From: Ramlibacter agri
Lineage (GTDB): Bacteria; Pseudomonadota; Gammaproteobacteria; Burkholderiales; Burkholderiaceae_C
Reading direction: 5' to 3'
NCBI RefSeq assembly: GCF_012927085.1
Contig: NZ_JABBFX010000001.1
Coordinates: 124,001 to 188,000 of the forward strand
Length of the DNA: 64,000 bases
Position numbers and translations under genes: made by a program. Positions 36,018 to 43,271 of this stretch are shown here, piece by piece. Each line of letters starts with the position of its first letter. The stretch's first letter is position 1. The notes below the pieces were generated by a model. That model worked only from the letters and a program-made list of their open reading frames with translations. It was not told the origin of the DNA and ran no database searches.

Positions 36018-36875
36018 TCACGCCAGCTCGAAATCCAGCCCGATATCCGCCGCAGGCGCGCTTTGCATCAGCCGCCCGACCGAGACGTAATCCACTCCGC
36101 TAGCAGCGACCGCGCCGATGTTGTCGAGCCGCACGCCGCCGCTGGCCTCGGTTGCCGCACGGCCCGCCACCAGCGCCACGGCCTCGGCCAGCATCGTCGG
36201 CGTCATGTTGTCCAACAGGATATGCGTGGCGCCGGCCACGATCGCCGGCTCGATCTGGTCGATGCGATCGACCTCGCAGATGATCCGCTCGATGCCCGCC
36301 GCCTTGGCCCGCGCCACCGCCGGCCCGACGCCGCCCGCCACCGCGACATGGTTGTCCTTGATCATCACCGCATCCCACAGGCCCATGCGGTAATTGGTCG
36401 CGCCGCCCATCCGCGTCGCGTATTTCTCCAGCGCGCGCAGGCCGGGAAGGGTCTTGCGGGTGTCGAGCAGCGTGGCGTGGCCGTGCATCGCCTCGACATA
36501 GGCGCGCGTCATCGTCGCGATGCCCGAGAGGTGCTGGATGGTATTGAGGGCGTTGCGCTCCGCGGTAAGCAGGGCGCGGGCGTTGCCGGCAATCCGCATC
36601 AGCGCGGTCCCGGGAGTGACGCCCTGGCCATCCTGCACGAGCATTTCGATCTCGCACGCCGGGTCGAGATGGCGAAAGAACGCGGCGGCCAGAGGCAGCC
36701 CTGCGACGGTGATCGCCTCGCGGCTGTCCATCACCCCGGCAAAGCGCGCGTCCGCCGGGATGACGCTCTCCGAGGTGACGTCGCGCCCGCCACCGGGAAG
36801 GCCGATGCCGAGGTCTTCGGATAGCGTGTTGGTGACAAAGGCAGCCAGGTCGAAGCCGGGGAGGGTGAAAGACAT
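36018..36875 (-). CDS. nadC: Quinolinate phosphoribosyltransferase (decarboxylating)
   Basis: 285 residues from ATG 36875, the standard NadC length. The protein shows LSEDLGIGLPGGGRDVTSESVIP, GNARALLTAERNALNTIQHLSGIAT, LLDTRKTLPGLRALEKYATRMGGATNYRMGLWDAVMIKDNH and ASGGVRLDNIGAVAASGVDYVSVG. It turns quinolinate and PRPP into nicotinate mononucleotide, CO2 and pyrophosphate in de novo NAD synthesis. nadA and nadB are not adjacent. An in-frame extension to 37118 has no homology. The gene forms the left border of the low-G+C defence region. Confidence 0.96.
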   Translation of the reverse strand: MSFTLPGFDLAAFVTNTLSEDLGIGLPGGGRDVTSESVIPADARFAGVMDSREAITVAGLPLAAAFFRHLDPACEIEMLVQDGQGVTPGTALMRIAGNARALLTAERNALNTIQHLSGIATMTRAYVEAMHGHATLLDTRKTLPGLRALEKYATRMGGATNYRMGLWDAVMIKDNHVAVAGGVGPAVARAKAAGIERIICEVDRIDQIEPAIVAGATHILLDNMTPTMLAEAVALVAGRAATEASGGVRLDNIGAVAASGVDYVSVGRLMQSAPAADIGLDFELA

Positions 36876-37254
36876 GCGGTTGCTTTGAGGGGGACCAAGG
36901 GGAAGATGCAAGCGCGATGCGTCTGCATGCTTCGGGTTTCTGACCGTATGGGATTGTGACCTGCCTGCAAGTTGCCGTTCGTCACCGGGCGGTATGGGGC
37001 GGGAGCGGGCATCGCACCCGACTGGTCTCCGGATCGGAATTGCTACGGTTCCCACCGGTCGGTGCATCGGGGCCTGGGGTTCCGGGTTGCAGCGATTGCT
37101 GTCGGTGGCAACCTCCAAGTCAACGTTCGGTTTGTGGTGAACTGCGGACCTCCGCCGAGTGGTGACTACCTCGCTTGGTCGTTTGCGGCCACTCGGCCTG
37201 ATCGCGTCCTCTATATGGATGCGTTGTACAGACGCTGCGAGCCATTCGCTGTCA
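36876..37254. other. 379-bp gap between nadC and the AbiE toxin gene
   Basis: I see no convincing gene here. The stretch near nadC should hold its promoter. Further right, GCCGAGTGG (37154-37162) and CCACTCGGC (37189-37197) form a 9-bp inverted repeat with a 26-base loop, downstream of the AbiEii stop. It could be a weak transcript end or a relic of the island border. G+C falls towards the right end. Confidence 0.5.
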
Positions 37255-38682
37255 TCAATGCTTGGTCCTCACATAGACGCCGTAGCTGCCATAGCAGGGG
37301 TAGCCTTGACGGTTCTTGTGCGGGTTGAGCGTGCCGTCCATTGTCTTGCGGTCGAAAGTCTTGCCACACACAGTGCATCGGTAGACATAGGTCGGCCCGC
37401 CGCTGTGCACCGGCGCGCGGCGCGGGGCTGCGCGCCCTCCAAAAGAGTTGGCGCGCGTCACGCTCGCCCGCGCCGTGGATGCCGCGATCGGCAACGGCCC
37501 CTCTGATGAAAGCTCGACGAGGTATCGCGGCATGAACGACTGACTTGCGACCGACGCACCCTGCATGCGATCGACCCGATACGAGCGGTGCTCGCCGGTA
37601 TCGCTACGAACCGAATGGAGGACGAAGTTCCCTTCGGCGGTTTGCCGGAGTGAGTAGGGCTCGATTCGGCGAACACTGCCGTCATACGTTAGGTCGACGC
37701 AGAGATGGTTCGCTGCAGCGTAGCGGATGATTTCAAGTGGCGCGCGCGAGCGATACGGGATCGCCATCGGAAGCGTACGGCTGCGAATTGTGACTTCGCC
37801 TGCGCCCGGATCTATGCGCACGCGTTCCGGAGCTTCGGCCTCACCCCTAAGCCAGGTGAAGAATTCCGGCAGCGCGGCCCAGAAATCTGCGACCGACGGC
37901 AGCGCCGGCAACTGGTGTCCCAGCATGCTGTCCCACGTTGCTTCCAGGTGGGCGCGATGCGGTTCGAGCGCTTCCAGCGTCGGCACGTCGATCCCCTTGT
38001 ATTCGCATTTCTGCTCAAGGACATTTAGCAGGACTGACGCCGAGGGACGTGTGTCGCCGTGCCGGAACAGGTTGACCACGTCGTAAAGATCGCGTGGACG
38101 CGTGCGTTCGCCAAGCGCGCGGATCTTTTCGCCGAAGGCCTCCTCATATGAATAGCTGTTGATCCAGAGCCCGGCTTCGGGGCGGTCGGTATAGGGGTGG
38201 AACACCTCGCGCCGTGTTGTGGGCAGCACCAGGCGTTCATCGCCTGTGAGGTCCAGCTTGATCTTCGGCCAACCACCAGCGCTCGATGTTGGCGAAACCG
38301 GGCCGCGATAGCCGACCTTTCCCTGACAAGACAGGCGGCCGCGAGGGTTTGCGTAGATGTCGAAGCCAAGCTGGTCGGCGGGCATGACGAGCCCGGATTG
38401 ATCGGCAACCCATGCAATGACTTCACCGAGAACGCGACGGAGAAATCCGTCTTCGAGGTGCGCTTCTTCGCGCAGTGTGAAGTCGAGGTCCTCGGAAAAC
38501 CGGTACGTTTCGAAGAAGCACTTCTTCAGACAGGTGCCGCCCTTGAACACCCATGAATCAACGAGTTCGGGATGAGCATAGATCCCGGCCAGCAGCCAGC
38601 CGAGAACGTAGTCCTTCTCTACGACGCCCGGTTGCAGAGAGAACGCGGACGCGGCCTCAAGGATCTCGCGCCTGTCGATCAC
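37255..38682 (-). CDS. AbiEii-type nucleotidyltransferase toxin fused to WYL-like and zinc-ribbon-like regions
   Basis: 475 residues, much longer than a plain AbiEii toxin (about 300). Residues 1-205 are the DNA polymerase beta-like nucleotidyltransferase with FKGGTCLKK (46-54), FSEDLDF (62-68, catalytic Asp65 and Asp67) and EKIRAL plus the R-x-RDLYDVV motif (185-203). Residues about 309-383 (IPYRSRAPLEIIRYAAANHLCVDLTYDGSVRRIEP onward) look like a WYL domain. The tail has Cys436, Cys439, His455 and Cys463, a possible zinc site. AbiEii toxins nucleotidylate RNA targets and stop growth, giving phage abortive infection. GTG 38682 overlaps the AbiEi stop (GTGA). The WYL and tail assignments are by eye. 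Confidence 0.88.
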   Translation of the reverse strand: MIDRREILEAASAFSLQPGVVEKDYVLGWLLAGIYAHPELVDSWVFKGGTCLKKCFFETYRFSEDLDFTLREEAHLEDGFLRRVLGEVIAWVADQSGLVMPADQLGFDIYANPRGRLSCQGKVGYRGPVSPTSSAGGWPKIKLDLTGDERLVLPTTRREVFHPYTDRPEAGLWINSYSYEEAFGEKIRALGERTRPRDLYDVVNLFRHGDTRPSASVLLNVLEQKCEYKGIDVPTLEALEPHRAHLEATWDSMLGHQLPALPSVADFWAALPEFFTWLRGEAEAPERVRIDPGAGEVTIRSRTLPMAIPYRSRAPLEIIRYAAANHLCVDLTYDGSVRRIEPYSLRQTAEGNFVLHSVRSDTGEHRSYRVDRMQGASVASQSFMPRYLVELSSEGPLPIAASTARASVTRANSFGGRAAPRRAPVHSGGPTYVYRCTVCGKTFDRKTMDGTLNPHKNRQGYPCYGSYGVYVRTKH

Positions 38683-39485
38683 GGTGCACCGCCCTTCCAG
38701 CGCTCAGGCACCCATAGCCGCCACGCCGTCTGCAGGTGGCCGGACTTCAAAGCGGGGTCAAGCTGCGCGTAGCCTTGGGTCAGTCGCGCGCGGCATGCGG
38801 CGGCAAGCTCGAAATCGTGCAGCCGCGTCTCAGCCAGAAAGCCGAGACGTTTGAAGACCGCGCCGTTGCCGAATTGTTCGCCATAGTTGATGAGCAGTGC
38901 CGCATCGTAGGCCGAAGACTTCCGAAGCTCCGCGAGACAGTCGGCGACGTGATCGATGCCGCCGCCAAGTTCAGGCATCGCGAGAATGTCTATGACAGTC
39001 CGCGTCGGGTCCGAAATGCTGACGCGCAGCGAGCCGCGCCAGATAGATTTGAGACCGAAGGTCCGCTTCACGGAGGTGTGCCGGAGCACGAAAGCCACGC
39101 CCTGTGCCAACACGCGCTTCTTGCTGATGCGACGTGTGGTGAAGACAATCGTTTCGTTGAACAGTTGCTCGGTCAGGTCCCAGTGGTGAGCTGCAGTCCA
39201 CCCACCGATATAGCTTTCCCCGAAGAGTGCGGGCACCAGCACCCACGGGTCTTCGACAACCTGCTCGCTTCCGGCTAGATCGAGGGGGACGGGGACATAC
39301 AAACCATGACCAATACGGCGCAGCCATCCTTGCTCGCGCCAACGGGAGAGGACCTTGGCAGCAGCTGTGCGGTCTAGGTCGAGCGTCTTTGCCACGGCGT
39401 CAATCGACACCACCTCTTTCGTCGCGCGCAACACGGCGGCAAGCCGGGAGCGCGACGTTGGCAAAGGTGCGCCCTCCCATGTCAT
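38679..39485 (-). CDS. AbiEi family antitoxin/transcriptional regulator
   Basis: Up to 268 residues. An N-terminal winged helix (RLAAVLRATKEVVSIDAVAKTLDLDRTAAAKVLSRWREQGWLRRIGHGLYVPV) is followed by the AbiEi domain (VLVPALFGESYIGGWTAAHHWDLTEQLFNETIVFTTRR, then SDPTRTVIDILAMPELGGGIDHVADCL). AbiEi proteins neutralise AbiEii and repress their own promoter (type IV toxin-antitoxin). ATG 39485 coincides with the predicted transcription start, so it would be leaderless. TTG 39464, preceded by GGGAGGG with seven bases between, is the better-supported start and removes seven residues without touching the winged helix. The stop overlaps the toxin start. Confidence 0.9.
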   Translation of the reverse strand: MTWEGAPLPTSRSRLAAVLRATKEVVSIDAVAKTLDLDRTAAAKVLSRWREQGWLRRIGHGLYVPVPLDLAGSEQVVEDPWVLVPALFGESYIGGWTAAHHWDLTEQLFNETIVFTTRRISKKRVLAQGVAFVLRHTSVKRTFGLKSIWRGSLRVSISDPTRTVIDILAMPELGGGIDHVADCLAELRKSSAYDAALLINYGEQFGNGAVFKRLGFLAETRLHDFELAAACRARLTQGYAQLDPALKSGHLQTAWRLWVPERWKGGAP

Positions 39486-39487
39486 AA

Positions 39488-39500
39488 CTATATGATATAG
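39488..39500. promoter_or_regulatory. Inverted repeat at the AbiE promoter (candidate AbiEi operator 1)
   Basis: CTATATGATATAG: two perfect 6-bp arms around one base, covering the -10 element of the AbiE promoter. Known AbiEi proteins repress by binding inverted repeats at their own promoter, so this placement fits negative autoregulation. Confidence 0.55.
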
Positions 39501-39520
39501 CTCAAAATTCGCAATTTCAA
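39492..39520 (-). promoter_or_regulatory. Sigma-70-like promoter of the AbiE operon
   Basis: On the minus strand TTGAAA (39520-39515) and TATCAT (39497-39492) are separated by exactly 17 bases. Transcription would start at about 39485, at or next to the first ATG of the AbiEi gene. Confidence 0.6.
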
Positions 39521-39532
39521 GGAATTGTGAGG

Positions 39533-39544
39533 CTATGCGTATAG
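39533..39544. promoter_or_regulatory. Second CTAT/ATAG inverted repeat (candidate AbiEi operator 2)
   Basis: CTATGCGTATAG shares the outer CTAT and ATAG arms with the repeat at 39488-39500 and lies upstream of the -35. The two centres are about 44-45 bases apart, roughly four helical turns, as would suit cooperative binding. Confidence 0.4.
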
Positions 39545-39557
39545 TTTGCTAGGGCCG

Positions 39558-39571
39558 ACGGAGCAGTCGCT
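39558..39571. repeat. 14-bp direct repeat, left copy
   Basis: ACGGAGCAGTCGCT, found again in the same orientation at 43403-43416. The two copies enclose the SOS box and the complete three-gene Lamassu-type operon (about 3.85 kb). Confidence 0.6.
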
Positions 39572-39610
39572 TGACTGGCTCGTGTCATGTCGGGCAAATG
39601 GCTGGCGAAG

Positions 39611-39626
39611 CTGTATATTTGTACAG
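39611..39626. promoter_or_regulatory. LexA (SOS) box upstream of the Lamassu-type operon
   Basis: CTGTATATTTGTACAG matches the CTGT-N8-ACAG LexA consensus of beta- and gammaproteobacteria exactly, with an AT-rich centre. It lies 197 bases before the nuclease ATG and inside the left direct repeat. A TTGACT (39571-39576) with GCAAAT 17 bases later is a weak candidate promoter just ahead of it. This predicts DNA-damage induction of the defence genes. Confidence 0.7.
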
Positions 39627-39823
39627 TCATGTATTCCCCGAACGCCACCGCGTTGAGTTGCAGTGAAGGTCGCCTTGCGATGCCTGCGGCTGCGGACGTT
39701 CGGTTTTGCCAGCGCGTCAGACCCGCTGGCATCGTTGAGATTGGGGATCGAACTATCCCGTTCGCGTTCTTAAATCTGTTACAAAGGGCGCGCGCGAAAT
39801 GCGGGGAGTACACAAGAAAATCC

Positions 39824-40990
39824 ATGGACACCATCCATGACACGCCGCCGCGGGAGACAGTCGGGCGCACCACGGTTACGCGATTCCGAATGCAATTCCA
39901 GGCAGCCGCCTACGCGGCGCTTGAAATTCTGAGCGGCAAGGAGGTCGACCGTGTCTACTGCGACTATCACGACGATTTTGTCGTGCGCCGCACTGTCGCT
40001 GGCGTCGTCGAGTACCACTTCTTCCAGGTCAAAACCAAGGGCAAGCCCAACCAGCAGTGGGATGCTGCCGCGATCTTCGCGCTCAAAAAGCAAGGCGCGC
40101 TTGACACGGAAGAAAAGCTTGAGGCTGTTCGAAACAGCATCGCTGGCAAGCTGTTTGTGCACACGGTCGAGTTTGGCGGGCAGTGCCGTGAGGTTACTGT
40201 GCTCAGCAATGTGCACTTCGCCGACGATGTTCACGAAGTCGTCGCCGCCCTCTCGGCTGGATCGTCCAGCAAGAAGTACATCCGCCAGTTCATAGAGAAG
40301 TTCGCAGACATCGTCTCTCCAAGCAAGCCAATGTCGAAGGAGGAGGTCGAAGCGGCGCGGAAAAAGCTGTCCCTCCTCGCAAACGTTCAGTACATCGGCG
40401 ATACGCTCGACGCGTTCGCCATTGCAACGCACAACGCAATCTGGAGGCACAGCGAAATCGAGTTGCACCAGCACGAGGTAGAACGCATCGCCAACAGCCT
40501 AGTAACGCTCGTCGAGGAGAAGTCGTGTGCTCCGATTGGCGGCCTGTCCAAGTCCGGCATCGACATGGCGGCAAGCGTTGGCCTAGAAGACCTACTCAAG
40601 GTCCTGAGCATTTCAACCCAGGTGTATCAGACCCTGCTGGATGGGGGTGATCCAGCGGCGATCAAGGCCGCATCCATTCTTCAGCGGAAGCTGAAGGAGG
40701 TCGGCGCCACCGACTCAATGATTGAGGCAGCCTCGCGCGCAAAGGTTTCATGGGACGTCTGGGTGCGCAGTGCGCGGCATGGGGCGCCCGACTTCACCTT
40801 CAACGTCCTGCTCGAAGAAATCGACACCAAGTGCAAGGCTTGGCTGCTTGCAGGAGGTGCTTTCGCAGACCTTGAGAACTTCATTCAAGGCATTCTGAAC
40901 TCAAACATTGGCAAGCAATTCCCGGTGCTGAACACCGACCTCGTGTTCGGAGCGTTCTGCGCCGCCGTCGTTAGAAGGTCGACGCGATGA
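39824..40990 (+). CDS. lmuA: DUF4297/Cap4-type nuclease, effector of a Lamassu-like (ABC-3C) system
   Basis: 388 residues from ATG 39824. The N-terminal domain has FQAAAYAALEILSGKEVDRVY, then CDYHDDFVV (Asp50/Asp51) and YHFFQVKTK (Gln68, Lys70), the D...QxK core of a PD-(D/E)xK nuclease of the DUF4297 kind used by Lamassu LmuA and CBASS Cap4. The rest, to residue 388, is helical with no motif I recognise. It is expected to cut DNA when the ATPase partner senses foreign or damaged DNA. The stop overlaps the next ATG. Codon use and G+C are unlike the flanking chromosomal genes. The open frame back to 39587 is judged non-coding. Confidence 0.85.
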   Translation: MDTIHDTPPRETVGRTTVTRFRMQFQAAAYAALEILSGKEVDRVYCDYHDDFVVRRTVAGVVEYHFFQVKTKGKPNQQWDAAAIFALKKQGALDTEEKLEAVRNSIAGKLFVHTVEFGGQCREVTVLSNVHFADDVHEVVAALSAGSSSKKYIRQFIEKFADIVSPSKPMSKEEVEAARKKLSLLANVQYIGDTLDAFAIATHNAIWRHSEIELHQHEVERIANSLVTLVEEKSCAPIGGLSKSGIDMAASVGLEDLLKVLSISTQVYQTLLDGGDPAAIKAASILQRKLKEVGATDSMIEAASRAKVSWDVWVRSARHGAPDFTFNVLLEEIDTKCKAWLLAGGAFADLENFIQGILNSNIGKQFPVLNTDLVFGAFCAAVVRRSTR

Positions 40991-41466
40991 GTGCAGCCGA
41001 TTTCTTCGGCGAGGCAAGACGGCTCAACCTGAAGCTGCAGCTGTCCGGCGACGGGCCGTCCCCGGTGCACACGCTCGATAACGAGGCGCTCTTTCAGCTG
41101 CCCCTGCTTGCCATGACCATCTTGGCAATTTCGAAGGGACTATCCAAGCCCGAACTGCCAGAAATAGGTCGGCTGGTGGGCGAGTGCCTGGAGCGCACCG
41201 TCGCTGGCTTCAAGGGTTCTTCGCAGGACATTGGATGGTCCGGCAACCTTCGCATCAGAACGATCAAGGCACTCACGTTTCTCGAGTCGACGGGGCAGGT
41301 CACTATTGACGAAGCCACGCGTCGGATCTCCGCGACCGAACTTGGCAAGAAAGTCTACAACGGCGCCATCGACGGGGAGACCCTCTTGGCTGTATCCATG
41401 AGAACAATAGAGCTCAGCTACCAGTACATCAGGGATGAAGCGCGGGCCAGAGGGGACGTGAATTGA
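40987..41466 (+). CDS. lmuC: Small middle component (LmuC-like) of the Lamassu/ABC-3C system
   Basis: 159 residues. The second half (NLRIRTIKALTFLESTGQVTIDEATRRISATELGKKVYN) reads as a winged helix; the first half is helical. In ABC-three-component systems a small winged-helix middle protein lies between effector and ATPase and bridges them, exactly as here. Both ends overlap the neighbouring genes by four bases, so all three proteins are translated in a coupled way. The family is too divergent for a residue-level assignment, and the call rests largely on context. Confidence 0.75.
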   Translation: MSAADFFGEARRLNLKLQLSGDGPSPVHTLDNEALFQLPLLAMTILAISKGLSKPELPEIGRLVGECLERTVAGFKGSSQDIGWSGNLRIRTIKALTFLESTGQVTIDEATRRISATELGKKVYNGAIDGETLLAVSMRTIELSYQYIRDEARARGDVN

Positions 41467-43271
41467 GGCTGCAGTCACTACGAATCGAACCCCTCGGCGA
41501 GGCAGGGTGGGAAAGCCCCGTGCTGGAGCTTGGCCACCGAACCACGATGCTGTTCGCCCTGAATGGCAGCGGAAAGACACCGATCATCCGGGCACTCGCG
41601 TCGGCACTCGGTTTTCCAAACAAGTTTCGGAGCGACATCCTTGAGAAGTGCAAGGCAGTTGTTCTGCATGCAGAGTCTGAAGGCAAGCCCCTGACGATCC
41701 GCAGAGTGATCGGGGCGACGAACAACGAGTTCTACGCGACGATTGATTTCGATGGCAAGGGGACCGAGCATCACTCGGAGGGTTCCTTCTCCATTGCGCT
41801 GTTCAGACTACTCGGCCTCAAGCCCCCCCGTCTCGTCTCGAATAAGGGTGAAGAAGCGCAACCCTACATCTCCACGCTGCTGCCAGTTTTCTACTTGATT
41901 CAGGGGTACGGGTACTCTGCCGCGTACCGGTCCCCCAATCCGTTCATTGAGGACCAGTTCGCTGAGATGGTCCGCTTCGCCTTTGGACTGAATCCCAAGC
42001 ACTCCTACGAGGTCAAGAAGAACCTTATCGAAGAGAAGAGTGCTCTTGAGGCTCAGACGCGCAAGATCGTGGGGGCGCAGCGGGTGCTGGAGTACCAAAG
42101 CCGTGGAGTTGACGCCAGCGATGCCAACCACGACGTGCTGCTGCGGACCGTAGAAGACCTGAGCCGGCAGATCGACGCGCTTCGTGCATCTGTCGACGCC
42201 AAGGGTACTGCCAGTTCCACCCTCTCCGAGATGCTGCGCCAGAAGGATGTCCAAATCCGGGCCAAGCAGGTGGAACTCTTTGACTTGCAGAATCGTGTGG
42301 CTGGCATCGAGACCATCCGTGCTGAGATTGATGGCGAGGTCAAGACACTTGGTCTGAACGAAGAGGCTCGACGCGTTTTCACCTCTTTTCAGGAAATCTG
42401 CCGCGTGCCGAACTGCGGGCTCTTCCTGGGTAGCACTGAGTCGTATGGGAAGAACCTCCTGTACCTCAAGGATCAAATCAAAGACCTTGAACGCAACAGC
42501 CTTCGCGCTGAAATTCGAGCCGAGCAACTGCAAGAGCATCTCGGCGAGTTGGGCGTGGAGCGTCAGACGCTCGTTGACAACCTCGACTCGCCTACCACTT
42601 CCGGCGTCGATCAACTGGTGACGGCCGTTAAGGCATTGACAAAGCAGCTTGTCGAAGCGCAGTCTGAATTGGGCCGCATATCAGCGCTGAAGGACGAGCG
42701 CTTGAAGCTGTTTGAACTGGAGAGAGAACGAGACCGCATTCAGGACCGGATCGACGGCCTGTCCAACGCGGGCAGAGCCGACAACGACTTCATGAAGCTG
42801 CGGTTGACTCTGCGCGAACTGACCGTCAAGTGGATGCAGACGCTGGTAACGCAGAACGTGTCAACGAACGTCGACATTGATTTGAACCTTCGGTTCACGT
42901 TCGGTGGCGAAACGATAGAGACCATCGGCAGTGGCGGCACCAGCAGTACGACCATTCGCCTGGTCCTCGCCATACACGCGGCCCTATTTGAGGCGTACCT
43001 ATCCGATAAGTCTCGTCCGTTCCGCTTCCTGATCCTCGACACGCCGAAGCAAGAAGAACTCCATACCGCCGACCTAGCTCAGTACCTCAAGGAACTGGAG
43101 AAGATGTGCGAAGCGAACAATGCTCAGCTTGTCTTCTCATCCACTGAGTACGACCATCCAACCGGCCCGAAGGACAAGCGTTGGCTTCCTGCATATCGTG
43201 GCCCCGACAAGCCGATGTACCTTGGCAAGCGAGGGGACTTGTTGGCCGATGACACCCTGGCGAAGCGGTAG
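41463..43271 (+). CDS. lmuB: SMC/Rad50-like ABC ATPase (LmuB-like) of the Lamassu/ABC-3C system
   Basis: 602 residues. The split ATPase head has Walker A ALNGSGKT (32-39), an ABC-signature-like GSGGTSSTT (489-497) and Walker B FRFLILDTP (520-528). Thr527 stands where the catalytic Glu usually follows the Asp. Coiled coils occupy about 180-300 and 330-440. At the turn between them Cys313-x4-Cys318 (ICRVPNCGLF) may form a zinc-hook-like joint. SMC-type ATPases of this class sense DNA ends or structures and release the nuclease partner. GTG/TTG-type start: the frame opens TTGAGG, read as Met, overlapping the lmuC stop. Confidence 0.85.
   Translation: MRLQSLRIEPLGEAGWESPVLELGHRTTMLFALNGSGKTPIIRALASALGFPNKFRSDILEKCKAVVLHAESEGKPLTIRRVIGATNNEFYATIDFDGKGTEHHSEGSFSIALFRLLGLKPPRLVSNKGEEAQPYISTLLPVFYLIQGYGYSAAYRSPNPFIEDQFAEMVRFAFGLNPKHSYEVKKNLIEEKSALEAQTRKIVGAQRVLEYQSRGVDASDANHDVLLRTVEDLSRQIDALRASVDAKGTASSTLSEMLRQKDVQIRAKQVELFDLQNRVAGIETIRAEIDGEVKTLGLNEEARRVFTSFQEICRVPNCGLFLGSTESYGKNLLYLKDQIKDLERNSLRAEIRAEQLQEHLGELGVERQTLVDNLDSPTTSGVDQLVTAVKALTKQLVEAQSELGRISALKDERLKLFELERERDRIQDRIDGLSNAGRADNDFMKLRLTLRELTVKWMQTLVTQNVSTNVDIDLNLRFTFGGETIETIGSGGTSSTTIRLVLAIHAALFEAYLSDKSRPFRFLILDTPKQEELHTADLAQYLKELEKMCEANNAQLVFSSTEYDHPTGPKDKRWLPAYRGPDKPMYLGKRGDLLADDTLAKR

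Larger units (their letters stand above)
39486..39823. other. Divergent control region between AbiE and the Lamassu operon
   Basis: This 338-bp stretch carries the AbiE promoter and two inverted repeats on the left, then the first 14-bp direct repeat, then an SOS box. From 39627 to 39823 the reading frame of the nuclease gene stays open upstream of its likely ATG, but the translated residues (Cys- and Arg-rich, no motif) do not look like protein, so I treat it as leader. No other gene is visible. Confidence 0.6.

Noticed and set aside
37154..37197. 9-bp inverted repeat considered as an integron attC or att site
   Set aside because: No conserved core (RYYYAAC/GTTRRRY) and no integrase nearby; kept only as a hairpin note.
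39587..39823. N-terminal extension of the Lamassu-type nuclease (including an ATG at 39629 just after the SOS box)
   Set aside because: The extension lacks any motif, is Cys/Arg-rich, runs over the LexA box and has no good ribosome site; the family-like sequence starts after ATG 39824. It remains a weak possibility.
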